From IMG/VR virus record IMGVR_UViG_3300047365_000103, positions 1 to 32,173 of that record: 32,173 nt of DNA. One strand, 5' to 3'. Positions 8,570 through 17,298 of this stretch are shown here, one piece after another (position 1 is the stretch's first letter; every line of letters starts with the position of its first letter). Below the pieces are notes generated by a model. It saw only the letters and a program-made list of their open reading frames with translations, was not told the origin of the DNA and made no database searches. The stretch comes from a virus. A program made the position numbers and the translations under genes.

Positions 8570-11500
8570 ATGGCAAATAGACTACAATTAAGACGTGATG
8601 GTGCTCAGCAATGGGCAAACATCAATCCAATCCTGGCACAGGGTGAACTTGGAATCGAAATTGATACTTCACGTATCAAGATTGGTGACGGTGTTACCCC
8701 GTGGAACTCGCTGAAATATGAGCGACCACTAGAAACAGAATCAAACGCTGCAAATACTCTTGTAAAGAGAGACGCTGACGGTAACTTCCAAGCGGGTGCT
8801 GTCACTGCGACTCTTATCGGTAATGCCTCAACTGCCACTAGATTATCAAACGCACGTCAAATACAATTATCAGGTCAGGTAACAGGTTCTGGTTCATTCG
8901 ACGGTTCTTCTAACCTTACATTGAACACCGACTTGTCACTTATGACGAGTTTGCCTCACTACGATCCTGCTAACCCTACTGCTGAAGCACTCTACACAAG
9001 GGTTAGAGTTAACTCACAAGGTCGTGTGGTTGGTGCTGAACTTGCATCTACACTTGCTGACTATGGTATCTCTGATGCTCAGGCATTGGATGATGACCTA
9101 ACCTCACTTGCTCAACTTACGAACGTTGGTATTCTTGTTCGTGCATCTCAAGGAAATATTTTAACCAGACAGTTAACTGGTGGTGGTGGACGAATTGTGT
9201 TCACAGTTCCTGACGGAACATCTCAAAACCCATTCATCGACCTTGCAGATACTGCAGTGGTTGTTGGTAATTATAATACGGAATCCCTGACATCTGTCAC
9301 TGGAAATGGGTCTAGTGAAACTGTCAATGCAACTAAATTTAGTGTAGACAGGTATGGTCGCTTAGGCGCTGCCTTAACTGTGCCTATTGCTACTGCAACT
9401 GAAGGCACAAAGATGCCAGACTATGATGCAGGTACAGCATACAGCAGATATGACATCATCAAGAATGCCTCAAAAGTTTACCAAGCAATTGCGGACATTG
9501 GTAGTGGTCTTGGTGCTCCTACTCATACCACTGGCGATACTGGAAGTTGGCGCTACCTCGCGGCTGAGGCGACGGAGCAGAAGGGACTGGCATCATTTGC
9601 ACAGGAAGATTTCGACGTTGACAGTGGCGGGCACGTCACCATTGCCGCCGCAGCAGTAGATAATACACAACTTCAGAATAATGTACTTGGATTTGCAGAC
9701 GGAAATACTGTTGAAACATTTGAACTTGATAACGAACTAACTGCTACATCAGGTTATAGAGGATTTAATTATCTCAACTATGTTAAAGTTAATGATACAA
9801 GCGGCAACTTACTTGTTGGCGCTAATAATACAGGCGATGGTGGCGCTGGTGAGTTTGATGTTAACGTCCGTTCCTATTTTTCTGATCCTGATATTACTCT
9901 TGATGGAACAGTTGCTCAGACACTGGATAAGACTGGCGATGGTAACCTAATATTTCAGACTACACAAAATAGTACATCTAATAGAAACTTAAGTATCCTT
10001 GCTACTAACGCAGGATCAGGAACTTCTAATGTAATCATTACAGCAGAAGATACAGTACAGATCAGTGCATCTGATGCTGCAGGTAAAATTTGGGTCGAAG
10101 ATGTAAGAATTCAAGAGAACTACATTGCTACGACTGACTCAACTCTTCACCTTGACCCTGGTGATGACAGAGCAATCACAGGTACTGTCAGAGTTCACGG
10201 AGATTTCCAAGTCGATGGAACAACAACAACTGTTAACAGCACGACTGTTACTATTGATGACCCTATCTTTACCCTTGGTGGAGACACTGCACCTGGGTCT
10301 GATGATGGACTAGATCGTGGTATTGAGTTTAAATATTACGATTCGCAGGCAAGAGTTGGTTTCTTCGGATGGGATGAAGATCTAACACGTCTTGATTCTG
10401 GTACTGGTGGTTATGCATTCCTTTATGATGCAACAAATAGTAGCGAGACATTTACTGGAACTGATGCTTACATCAAAGCAGGTGGTCTTTCTCTAACTAC
10501 AAATACTGGTTCTACCTCAACTACTACAGGTACGCTTGTTGTAACTGGTGGTTTGGGTCTTTCTGAGAATGCACATATCGGTGGTGAAGTAACCATCGCG
10601 GGTCAGACAGAAATTAATGACACTGTTATCATCAAGTCTGATAACGAAGACTTCAAGATTCAAACTGCAGCAGGTGTAGATAAGTTTACAGTTGATACTG
10701 ACACAGGTAACACAGTTATCGAAGGTACTCTTGATGTACAACTAGAGACCACAGTTACTGATAACTTGATCGTTCAAGCAGACAATAAGAAATTTGATAT
10801 TCAAACTGCTGCAGGTGTAAGTGTATTTGATGTAGACACAGATAATGGTAATACACACACAGACGGCACATTAGATGTAGATAGTGGCGTAACATTTAAT
10901 AGCACTCTTGATGTTGATCAGAACACAACATTGAATGCTGAACTGGATGTTGACGGCAATTCAACTTTCCACAACAACATTCTTCTTGATACAACTGCTA
11001 AGACACTGACCATTACAAATGGTTCAGTCAATAAGTTCCAAGTTACTAGCACAAATGGTAACACTGATATTGAAGGAACTCTAAACGTTGCTCAGTTTGT
11101 ATATCTTGAGGATACCGATACACCTACAATCTCTACTGACGGTAATAATAACTTTGTTATCAGTGGTGCTGACTACGGTGCATTTAGATTTGATGGTGGT
11201 GGTTATATTGAAGGAGATACTCTATTCAATAATGACCTCTATATCAACGGTGCTATCAACCAGAAAGACCAAGGTACTACGACTGAAACATTCAGTACAC
11301 AGAACTATTTGAGAGTACGATATAAGTTTAGAACTGGTACATCTATTGCATATACTCCTTCCTACGCTACACATAACAACTCTAACTTGAGAGTCTATGG
11401 TGGTGCAGGTATTGCTACTGACCTTCACATTGGTGATGATCTATACATCGGTAAACTTAACTCTAATGATACTGTTGAGTTTAGTGTACTTGGTGAATCA

Positions 11501-14488
11501 GGTAACACTGAGATTGGTAGAACTGGACAGGGTTCAAGCACTGTCGGTACTTTCACTGTTCACGGTGATAGCACATTCAACCGTCACGTTACAATCAATG
11601 GTCCTCTGACCACTATTGGTGATGCAAATACTGATGTCTTGACAGTTAATGCAGTCTCTCAGTTTACTGACAACGTAACTGTTGATGGTGACTTGACAGT
11701 CAATTCAAATACCTTGATCGAAGGTAACTTGACTGTTAACGGAACTACAACAACTGTTAACTCAACCACAACACAACTTGATGATCCAGTTATTACACTG
11801 GGTGGAGACACTGTTCCTCAGTCATCAGATACTAAGGATCGTGGTGTTGAGTTCAGATATTACGATGGATCTGGTAAAATTGGATTCTTCGGTTGGGATA
11901 ACTCCGCTTCCAGATTCGCTCTTTATCACGATGCAACAAACTCAAGTGAAGCATTCGCAGGAACCAGATCAGGCATCGATGCGGGATCAGTCAAACTATT
12001 CGATACAACCAACGCAACTAACTCAGGGTCTGGTGCTCTTATCGTTGGTGGCGGTGCTGGCATCGGTATGGATCTTTATGTCGGCGACGATCTCGTTGTT
12101 ACAGATGATGGATCCTTCGGTGGTAACCTTTCAGTAACAGGAACATTTGATGTTACTAATGATCTAGCAGTCAATAATAATAAGTTTACTGTAGATGCAG
12201 GAACAGGTGATACACAAGTAGCAGGTACATTCGGTTCCTCAGGTGCCGCTACGCTGTCCTCTACACTGGCAGTAACCAGCAATACCACTATCGGTGGTAC
12301 TTTGGGAGTTACGAACGCTACAACGCTTTCTAGCACCCTTGACGTGACATCCAATACCACAATCGGTGGAACACTGGATGTAACGAATGCTACAAACATT
12401 ACAAACACTCTAGGTGTAACAGGTGTTACATCAATTACAAATAACTCAGTAGCAACCACGACTGGATCTTATTCAGGAAACGGTGCTCTTAGAGTTACGG
12501 GTGGTGCATCAATCGGAAACAACTTGGTTGTTTCAGGTGATGTTCGTGTCTATGGTAACTCAGTAATTGATGGAACTGTAAGTTACGCAAGTATTCAGAC
12601 TTACGCTGAGAATGTAAGATTCAATGATACTGCAGATGCTGTTAGTGCATCCAACAACGTCGCTTCAGTATTCACTGCTGGTGGTTTGGCGGTATCTAAG
12701 AAAGCATATATTGGCGATGATCTTAATGTTGGTAACGGTAACTTTACTGTTGACGGACCTACAGGTAATACTCTAATCGTAGGTACACTTGGTGTTACTG
12801 CTGCTACTAACGTTTCAACTATCACTGCATCTGGTATTGCTGATCTTCAGTCTACTGTAACGATCGGTGGTAACCTCGCGATTGGTTCTAACAAGTTCAA
12901 CGTTAACTCTTCCAACGGTAACACTGACATCGACGGTTCACTTGATATTCTTGGTGCAACTGTTATTGATGACACATTGAATGTGACTCAGGGTGTTGAC
13001 TTTGATAGCACACTGAATGTTGATGGTACAACCACACTTAATGATGCTCTTACTCAGAACAGCACTTCACTGTTCAAAGATAATGTGGTTATCAGAGGTG
13101 CTACTAAGACACTGAAACTACAGAACGGTAACAGTCAGGACAAGATTACTCTTGAATCCACAACTGGACACGTCACTATGGCGGGTAACTTGGTTACTTC
13201 TGGTACTGGTTCATTTACCGATGCTGTCACAATGGGCAACACCTTGGGTGTTACTGGACAGATTACTGGTAACTTGACTGGTGATGTTACAGGAACTGCA
13301 ACGAACGCAAATAATATTGACGTTAACAATACAAATAATAATACTACATTCTATCCAACATTCTCTGCCTCTAACACAGGGCATACGGGAATGTTTGTTG
13401 ACTCTGCCAACCTTACATACAACCCATTCTCTAACACTCTGAGTGTTACTAACTTCGTTTCTACAACGAACTTTGAGGTTCAGGGTAACTTGAACATTAC
13501 TGGAACTATTACTTTCGGTCAGTCACAGGTTGGTTCTATCGCGAACCATAATACTAACGCTCTTGCTGAGGGTTCAACTAACCTTTACTTCACTGATGAG
13601 AGAGTTGATGATCGCGTTGCTGCTCTTATCTCTGGTGGTACAGGTATTACTGCATCATACGATGACGCAGGTAACCTACTGACTTTGAGTGCAACTCAAG
13701 CAGACATTAATACTGACAACATTACTGAGGGATCAACCAATCTCTTTACTACTGCTGCCAGAACTCGTGGACACATCTCAGTCAGTGGAGATCTAGGATA
13801 CAACAGTGGCACTGGTGTTATCTCATACACAATTCCAACAACGATTGCATCTATATCTAACCACGATACTGCTGATCTTGCTGAAGGCACTAACCTTTAC
13901 TACACCAATGCTCGTGCTGATGCAAGAGTTAACTTACAGACAGGTGCAAACTTAGACCTATCCAGTAAGTCAACAAGTAATTTAAGTGAAGGCACAAATC
14001 TATACTACACAAACGCACGTGCTGATGCTCGTGTTGTTGCTGGTATCACTGGAAAACTTGACGCATCTGATGTCAGCACCTTCGGTGGAACCCTGATTGA
14101 TGATGCTGACGCTGCTGCTGCAAGAACAACTCTTGGTCTTGGCACTGCTGCTACCACTGCGGCAACTGCATATGCAACTTCTGCACAGGGTACACTTGCT
14201 GCTTCTGCTACACAACCAGGAGACCTTGCCACAGTTGCAACCAGTGGATCTTATAATGATCTTAGTAACCTGCCTACACTATTCTCTGGTGCATACGCAG
14301 ATCTAACTGGCAAACCTACATTAGGAACTGCTGCTGCGACTGCATCTACTGCATACGCTACTGCTGCACAAGGTGCAACTGCTGACTCTGCATTACAGGC
14401 AGAGACAATTACACTAGCGGCACTCAAAACTGCTGCTGCAAACTCCGCTACTTATGCTGCATTCCAAGCGGCAATCGCTGCCTTATAA
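8570..14488 (+). CDS. Giant tail fibre / virion structural protein, Mtd-type N-terminus and beta-repeat shaft
   Basis: A 1972-residue protein. Residues 1-55 (NRLQLRRDGAQQW, then GELGIEIDTSRIKIGDG) fit the N-terminal domain family seen on phage tropism-determinant and tail-fibre proteins, likely for attachment to the particle. Residues 284-331 resemble a small carbohydrate-binding fold (YDAGTAYSRYDII, VYQAI, WRYL). A long shaft follows, built of repeats: two copies of a TTTTVNSTT/DDPxxTLGGD domain, about eight KFxVxxxxGNTxIxGTLxV units, and 24-residue TIGGTLxV units. The C-terminal part carries EGTNLYYTNARADARV repeats and ends in an Ala-rich helix. This architecture is typical of trimeric phage fibres that contact the host surface. 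It has its own terminator-promoter pair upstream. It is far longer than T4 gp37. The receptor and which T4 fibre gene it replaces are unknown. Confidence 0.85.
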   Translation: MANRLQLRRDGAQQWANINPILAQGELGIEIDTSRIKIGDGVTPWNSLKYERPLETESNAANTLVKRDADGNFQAGAVTATLIGNASTATRLSNARQIQLSGQVTGSGSFDGSSNLTLNTDLSLMTSLPHYDPANPTAEALYTRVRVNSQGRVVGAELASTLADYGISDAQALDDDLTSLAQLTNVGILVRASQGNILTRQLTGGGGRIVFTVPDGTSQNPFIDLADTAVVVGNYNTESLTSVTGNGSSETVNATKFSVDRYGRLGAALTVPIATATEGTKMPDYDAGTAYSRYDIIKNASKVYQAIADIGSGLGAPTHTTGDTGSWRYLAAEATEQKGLASFAQEDFDVDSGGHVTIAAAAVDNTQLQNNVLGFADGNTVETFELDNELTATSGYRGFNYLNYVKVNDTSGNLLVGANNTGDGGAGEFDVNVRSYFSDPDITLDGTVAQTLDKTGDGNLIFQTTQNSTSNRNLSILATNAGSGTSNVIITAEDTVQISASDAAGKIWVEDVRIQENYIATTDSTLHLDPGDDRAITGTVRVHGDFQVDGTTTTVNSTTVTIDDPIFTLGGDTAPGSDDGLDRGIEFKYYDSQARVGFFGWDEDLTRLDSGTGGYAFLYDATNSSETFTGTDAYIKAGGLSLTTNTGSTSTTTGTLVVTGGLGLSENAHIGGEVTIAGQTEINDTVIIKSDNEDFKIQTAAGVDKFTVDTDTGNTVIEGTLDVQLETTVTDNLIVQADNKKFDIQTAAGVSVFDVDTDNGNTHTDGTLDVDSGVTFNSTLDVDQNTTLNAELDVDGNSTFHNNILLDTTAKTLTITNGSVNKFQVTSTNGNTDIEGTLNVAQFVYLEDTDTPTISTDGNNNFVISGADYGAFRFDGGGYIEGDTLFNNDLYINGAINQKDQGTTTETFSTQNYLRVRYKFRTGTSIAYTPSYATHNNSNLRVYGGAGIATDLHIGDDLYIGKLNSNDTVEFSVLGESGNTEIGRTGQGSSTVGTFTVHGDSTFNRHVTINGPLTTIGDANTDVLTVNAVSQFTDNVTVDGDLTVNSNTLIEGNLTVNGTTTTVNSTTTQLDDPVITLGGDTVPQSSDTKDRGVEFRYYDGSGKIGFFGWDNSASRFALYHDATNSSEAFAGTRSGIDAGSVKLFDTTNATNSGSGALIVGGGAGIGMDLYVGDDLVVTDDGSFGGNLSVTGTFDVTNDLAVNNNKFTVDAGTGDTQVAGTFGSSGAATLSSTLAVTSNTTIGGTLGVTNATTLSSTLDVTSNTTIGGTLDVTNATNITNTLGVTGVTSITNNSVATTTGSYSGNGALRVTGGASIGNNLVVSGDVRVYGNSVIDGTVSYASIQTYAENVRFNDTADAVSASNNVASVFTAGGLAVSKKAYIGDDLNVGNGNFTVDGPTGNTLIVGTLGVTAATNVSTITASGIADLQSTVTIGGNLAIGSNKFNVNSSNGNTDIDGSLDILGATVIDDTLNVTQGVDFDSTLNVDGTTTLNDALTQNSTSLFKDNVVIRGATKTLKLQNGNSQDKITLESTTGHVTMAGNLVTSGTGSFTDAVTMGNTLGVTGQITGNLTGDVTGTATNANNIDVNNTNNNTTFYPTFSASNTGHTGMFVDSANLTYNPFSNTLSVTNFVSTTNFEVQGNLNITGTITFGQSQVGSIANHNTNALAEGSTNLYFTDERVDDRVAALISGGTGITASYDDAGNLLTLSATQADINTDNITEGSTNLFTTAARTRGHISVSGDLGYNSGTGVISYTIPTTIASISNHDTADLAEGTNLYYTNARADARVNLQTGANLDLSSKSTSNLSEGTNLYYTNARADARVVAGITGKLDASDVSTFGGTLIDDADAAAARTTLGLGTAATTAATAYATSAQGTLAASATQPGDLATVATSGSYNDLSNLPTLFSGAYADLTGKPTLGTAAATASTAYATAAQGATADSALQAETITLAALKTAAANSATYAAFQAAIAAL
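9419..9562 (+). other. Carbohydrate-binding-like module inside tail fibre
   Basis: The encoded segment (fibre residues about 284-331) has the spacing of aromatic and Gly residues seen in chitin-binding/CBM5_12-like modules: YDAGTAYSRYD, then KVYQA, then a Gly/Thr loop and SWRYL. Such modules in fibres usually bind glycans. This is a motif-level resemblance only. Confidence 0.4.
10193..10480 (+). repeat. Tail-fibre domain duplication, copy A
   Basis: Encodes GTTTTVNSTT, DDPIFTLGGDT, DRGIEFKYYD, VGFFGWDED and FLYDATNSSETFTGT. The same ordered motifs recur in copy B at 11715-11990, about 1.5 kb downstream in the same reading frame. Copy A has a short extra loop (around SGTGGY) absent from B. 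Confidence 0.85.
10625..10738 (+). repeat. 141-base-period shaft repeat, unit 1
   Basis: Encodes the motifs FKIQTAAGV and KFTVDTDTGNTVIEGTLDV. It aligns without gaps to unit 2, shifted by exactly 141 bases (47 codons). Confidence 0.75.
10766..10879 (+). repeat. 141-base-period shaft repeat, unit 2
   Basis: Encodes FDIQTAAGV and VFDVDTDNGNTHTDGTLDV, matching unit 1 at the same spacing. Shorter relatives of the GNTxIxGTLxV half recur downstream to about nt 13195. Confidence 0.75.
11715..11990 (+). repeat. Tail-fibre domain duplication, copy B
   Basis: Encodes GTTTTVNSTT, DDPVITLGGDT, DRGVEFRYYD, IGFFGWDN and LYHDATNSSEAFAGT, in the same order as copy A at 10193-10480. Third-codon positions differ widely, so the duplication is old or was maintained by recombination between relatives. 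Confidence 0.85.
12245..12430 (+). repeat. 72-base tandem repeats in tail fibre
   Basis: The phrase AATACCAC followed by ATCGGTGG starts at 12281 and again at 12353, a 72-base (24-codon) period. Each unit encodes a TLSSTLxVTSNTTIGGTLxV pattern; about two and a half units are visible. This is the density expected of a beta-helix or beta-prism fibre shaft. Confidence 0.75.
13883..14038 (+). repeat. EGTNLYYTNARADARV repeat pair in tail fibre
   Basis: GAAGGCAC-led copies begin at 13883 and 13988, 105 bases (35 codons) apart, each encoding EGTNLYYTNARADARV. Degenerate relatives (EGSTNLYFTDERVDDRV and EGSTNLFTTAART) lie upstream. These repeats are common near the C-terminus of phage fibres. Confidence 0.8.
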
Positions 14489-14490
14489 AA

Positions 14491-14817
14491 ATGAATAAGA
14501 CACCATTCCCACTTAAATTCGTTCCACTGTTATTTGTGTTCTCTTGCTTAGTTTCACTCTTTGTAAGTGTGGGACCTGTATTTGCTGATCACTTACCAGT
14601 GATGTATGTGCAAGTACCTCAGTGGGCAGATGACTGGGCAGTGTGTGCTGTTGATATACCTGACTCTAAATGTCATTGGTATGTCGTAGCACCTGATAAT
14701 ACATTTGGTGAAGGTTTCAACTGGGAGACTGCTCCTTGGTTTGATGCTAATGGTCTTAGAGACATTGCTCCTATGGGCAAAGAATCTGTTGTTCAACAAC
14801 TACAAAATCGAAAGTAA
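14491..14817 (+). CDS. Small exported Trp-rich protein, unknown function
   Basis: A 108-residue protein beginning 2 bases after the fibre stop. It starts with a basic N-region (MNKTPFPLKF), a hydrophobic core (residues 11-27) and a likely signal-peptidase site after VFA at residue 32, so the mature part is about 76 residues. The mature part has five Trp (W45, W49, W63, W78, W83) and just two Cys (C52 and C61), which could form a disulfide in the periplasm. A lipoprotein is less likely because the residues before Cys19 do not make a good lipobox. Its ATG follows the fibre stop closely, and its own stop overlaps gp13 (TAATG). Export of a phage late protein suggests envelope work, superinfection control or lysis support. 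I do not recognise the family. Confidence 0.8.
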   Translation: MNKTPFPLKFVPLLFVFSCLVSLFVSVGPVFADHLPVMYVQVPQWADDWAVCAVDIPDSKCHWYVVAPDNTFGEGFNWETAPWFDANGLRDIAPMGKESVVQQLQNRK

Positions 14818-15635
14818 TGGCAAATCCCACCTCCAAAGCAGAATTAAAAGAATACGCACTCCGTAGACTTGGTAAACCAGTCTTGGAGGTGAACGTATCT
14901 GACGATCAAATTGATGACGCTATCGATTATACAATCGAAACGTTTCAAGAATTTCATTATGGAGGATCGGAAAAAGTATTTTTAAAGCATCAGTTCACTG
15001 CTGAGGATATTACAAGATTCCAAGCAGATGAATCTGAGACTGGTACTGATACTTTACAGGCAGGTAACACAGGAACTGTGTTTAAGACACAGAGCAATTA
15101 CTTGATTTTGCCAGAACACGTCTTGGCAGTGAATGGTATTTTTACCTTTACTGATAAAGGCACTCGTAATATGTTTGATATTCGTTATCAAATGAGATTG
15201 AATGACCTGTTTGATTTTACATCAACACAGTTCTATCACTACTATATGATTCAGACCCACCTTGAAACAATCAACTTCTTGTTGGAAGGTATGAAACCTA
15301 CTAGGTTTAATGCCACACAAGGTCGTCTTTTCATTGATTTTGATACTAAGACTGATGCTCACGAGGGTTCGTATGTTGTTATTGATTGTGTTCGTGCTCT
15401 TGATCCTTTGAACTGGAGCAAGATTTATGGAACACTTTGGGTGAAAGATTATACTACAGCAATGATTAAAAAGTATTGGGGACAGAACCTTACGAAGTTC
15501 CAGAACGTGCAACTTCCTGGTGGTGTCACCTTGAACGGAGAAAAGATTTACAGTGATGCGATTACTGAACTAGAACAACTAGATGAAAAACTCCGTAGCA
15601 CATACGAAATGCCACCTCTAGATATGATCGGGTAA
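14817..15635 (+). CDS. 13: Neck protein gp13 (head completion)
   Basis: A 272-residue protein (T4 gp13 is about 309). The N-terminus, with SKAELKEYALRRLGKPVLEV then DDQIDDAIDYTIETFQEFHY, is the hallmark of T4-type gp13. It completes the DNA-filled head together with gp14 at the portal vertex, making the platform for tail joining. Its start overlaps the preceding stop by one base (TAATG), and its own stop overlaps gp14 in the same way, so gp13-gp14-gp15 form a tightly coupled cassette. No clear Shine-Dalgarno is needed under such coupling. Order and sequence agree, so confidence is high. Confidence 0.92.
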   Translation: MANPTSKAELKEYALRRLGKPVLEVNVSDDQIDDAIDYTIETFQEFHYGGSEKVFLKHQFTAEDITRFQADESETGTDTLQAGNTGTVFKTQSNYLILPEHVLAVNGIFTFTDKGTRNMFDIRYQMRLNDLFDFTSTQFYHYYMIQTHLETINFLLEGMKPTRFNATQGRLFIDFDTKTDAHEGSYVVIDCVRALDPLNWSKIYGTLWVKDYTTAMIKKYWGQNLTKFQNVQLPGGVTLNGEKIYSDAITELEQLDEKLRSTYEMPPLDMIG

Positions 15636-16501
15636 TGCCTACTAATTCTTACTTCACACAAGGGACAAGCGGCGAGCAACAACTCGTTGAAGATCTTGTC
15701 GTAGAACAAATTAAAATGTTTGGTGTAGAACTTTACTACATCCCTAAGACATTGGTTTCTGAGGATACAGTTCTTGGAGAAGATTCTTTGAATTCATTTG
15801 ACTCTGCATATCAAATCGAAGGATACCTAGAAAACGTACAGGGGTTTGGTGGAGATGGAGATCTGTTCAGTAAATTTGGTGTAAGGATTGCTGATCAAGT
15901 TAACTTTATTATTGCACGTAAAAGATTTCAAGATCTAGTAGATGATAATACAACACTGGTTGTAGAAGGTAGACCAAATGAAGGAGATTTGATTTACTTC
16001 CCTCTTGCTAATAAGTTATTTTCTATTCAATATGTTGAGCACGAACAACCATTCTATCAATTAAATAAGATCCACGTATGGGGTCTCAAGTGTGAACTCT
16101 TCGAATACAGTGGAGAGGACCTCGATACTGGCGTCGAAGCAATCGATGTTATCGAGAGAAACCTTGCACAGACTATCACTGTCAACTTTGCTACTGGTGG
16201 TACTGGTACATTTACAGTTGGTGAAGAGATCGCAGGTGGTACATCTAATGTTACTGCCGAAGTTAAGTCTTGGGATTCAACTAATAGACAACTACAAGTG
16301 TACAACAGGTCTGGTATTTTCACCATTCCTGAAACAGTAACTGGTCAAACTTCAGGTGCTGCCTGGACTACTGCAAGTTACAATACACTAAATAATACGA
16401 ACTCAGAGTTTGAAGCGAATTCATCCTTTGAGACTCTTGGGGACGCTCTAATTGACTTTAGTGAAGGTAACCCTTTTGGTGAAATTGGAGGCGCTCAGTA
16501 A
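15635..16501 (+). CDS. 14: Neck protein gp14 (head completion)
   Basis: A 288-residue protein, a little longer than T4 gp14 (256). The N-terminal region (residues 1-95: SYFTQGTSGEQQLVEDLVVE, then FGVELYYIPKTLV) is typical gp14, the partner of gp13 in the neck. Residues about 183-242 carry an extra Gly/Thr-rich beta module (GTFTVGEEIAGGTS, VKSWDSTNRQLQVYN, GIFTIPE) that also occurs in gp8 and the giant virion protein and explains the extra length. The C-terminus is ETLGDALIDFSEGNPFGE. It overlaps both neighbours by one base. Confidence 0.92.
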   Translation: MPTNSYFTQGTSGEQQLVEDLVVEQIKMFGVELYYIPKTLVSEDTVLGEDSLNSFDSAYQIEGYLENVQGFGGDGDLFSKFGVRIADQVNFIIARKRFQDLVDDNTTLVVEGRPNEGDLIYFPLANKLFSIQYVEHEQPFYQLNKIHVWGLKCELFEYSGEDLDTGVEAIDVIERNLAQTITVNFATGGTGTFTVGEEIAGGTSNVTAEVKSWDSTNRQLQVYNRSGIFTIPETVTGQTSGAAWTTASYNTLNNTNSEFEANSSFETLGDALIDFSEGNPFGEIGGAQ

Positions 16502-17298
16502 TGTTAGGAACCTATTCTTACAACGAAATTTTTAGAAAGACTGTTATTGCTTTCGGTACACTGTTCAATAATATTGAAATCAAGCGTACGGAAGGTAGTA
16601 GAAGTGAGGTTATGAAAGTACCCTTGGCATATGGTCCTAAAGATAAGTTCCTTGCACGTCTTAAGCAAGTAGGAGATCTTACAACTAAAGATGCTGTACA
16701 GATCACACTACCTAGAATCTCTTTTGAGATCTCTGGTTTTGCTTATGATGCTACCAGAAAAGTATCACCCACACAGGTGATTCGTTATACGGGTACTGAC
16801 AGCAAGACTAGAAAATCGTTTATGCCAGTCCCATACAATGTGGACTTTGAACTATCGATTATGGCAAAGAACCAAGATGATGGTCTCCAGATTCTTGAAC
16901 AGATCTTACCATTCTTTCAACCGATGTTCAACATAACCCTGAATCTTCAGGAAGCGATCGGCGAAGTTAAAGACTTTCCAGTCACATTGAACTCAGTTGT
17001 TTATGAAGATGACTATGAAGGTGATTACACCACACGTAGAACTCTAATCTATACACTTTCGTTCTCTGCTAAAACATATGTTTATGGTCCTGTCTCTGAC
17101 GTTACCAATAAACTTATTAAGAAATCGATCGTGGATACTGCACTGGATTCCAAGACAACTGCAGCACGCGAGATGAGGTACACAGTTCAACCTGATCCTC
17201 TCACTGCAGATCCAGATGATAACTTCGGATTTAATGAACTCTATAGTGAATTCTCAGATGGCAAATCAAGAAACCCAGTCACAGGGGCAGACGAGTAA
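16501..17298 (+). CDS. 15: Tail completion / sheath terminator gp15
   Basis: A 265-residue protein, close to T4 gp15 (272). Motifs include GTYSYNEIFRKTVIAFGTLF near the start and RLKQVGDLTTKDAVQITLPR, followed by a conserved central part with DDGLQILEQILPFF. gp15 forms the terminating ring on the head-proximal end of the tail and joins it to the neck. The ATG overlaps the gp14 stop by one base. The 3' end overlaps gp16 by 41 bases in another frame. Confidence 0.92.
   Translation: MLGTYSYNEIFRKTVIAFGTLFNNIEIKRTEGSRSEVMKVPLAYGPKDKFLARLKQVGDLTTKDAVQITLPRISFEISGFAYDATRKVSPTQVIRYTGTDSKTRKSFMPVPYNVDFELSIMAKNQDDGLQILEQILPFFQPMFNITLNLQEAIGEVKDFPVTLNSVVYEDDYEGDYTTRRTLIYTLSFSAKTYVYGPVSDVTNKLIKKSIVDTALDSKTTAAREMRYTVQPDPLTADPDDNFGFNELYSEFSDGKSRNPVTGADE

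Noticed and set aside
12076-12459. 127-residue Val-rich ORF on the minus strand
   Set aside because: It is antisense to the tail-fibre repeats and simply mirrors their periodicity.
10193-14038. Diversity-generating retroelement in the fibre region
   Set aside because: The Mtd-type N-terminal domain prompted a search, but there is no reverse transcriptase, no template/variable repeat pair with adenine-specific changes, and the repeats are structural shaft units.
14482-14491. TATAAAAA sequence before the exported protein gene
   Set aside because: It spans the fibre stop and runs into the ATG at 14491, leaving no room for a transcript leader.
17216-17257. Longer gp16 start at 17216
   Set aside because: It adds 14 residues lying wholly within gp15 and without family-like sequence; the ATG at 17258 gives the usual N-terminus.
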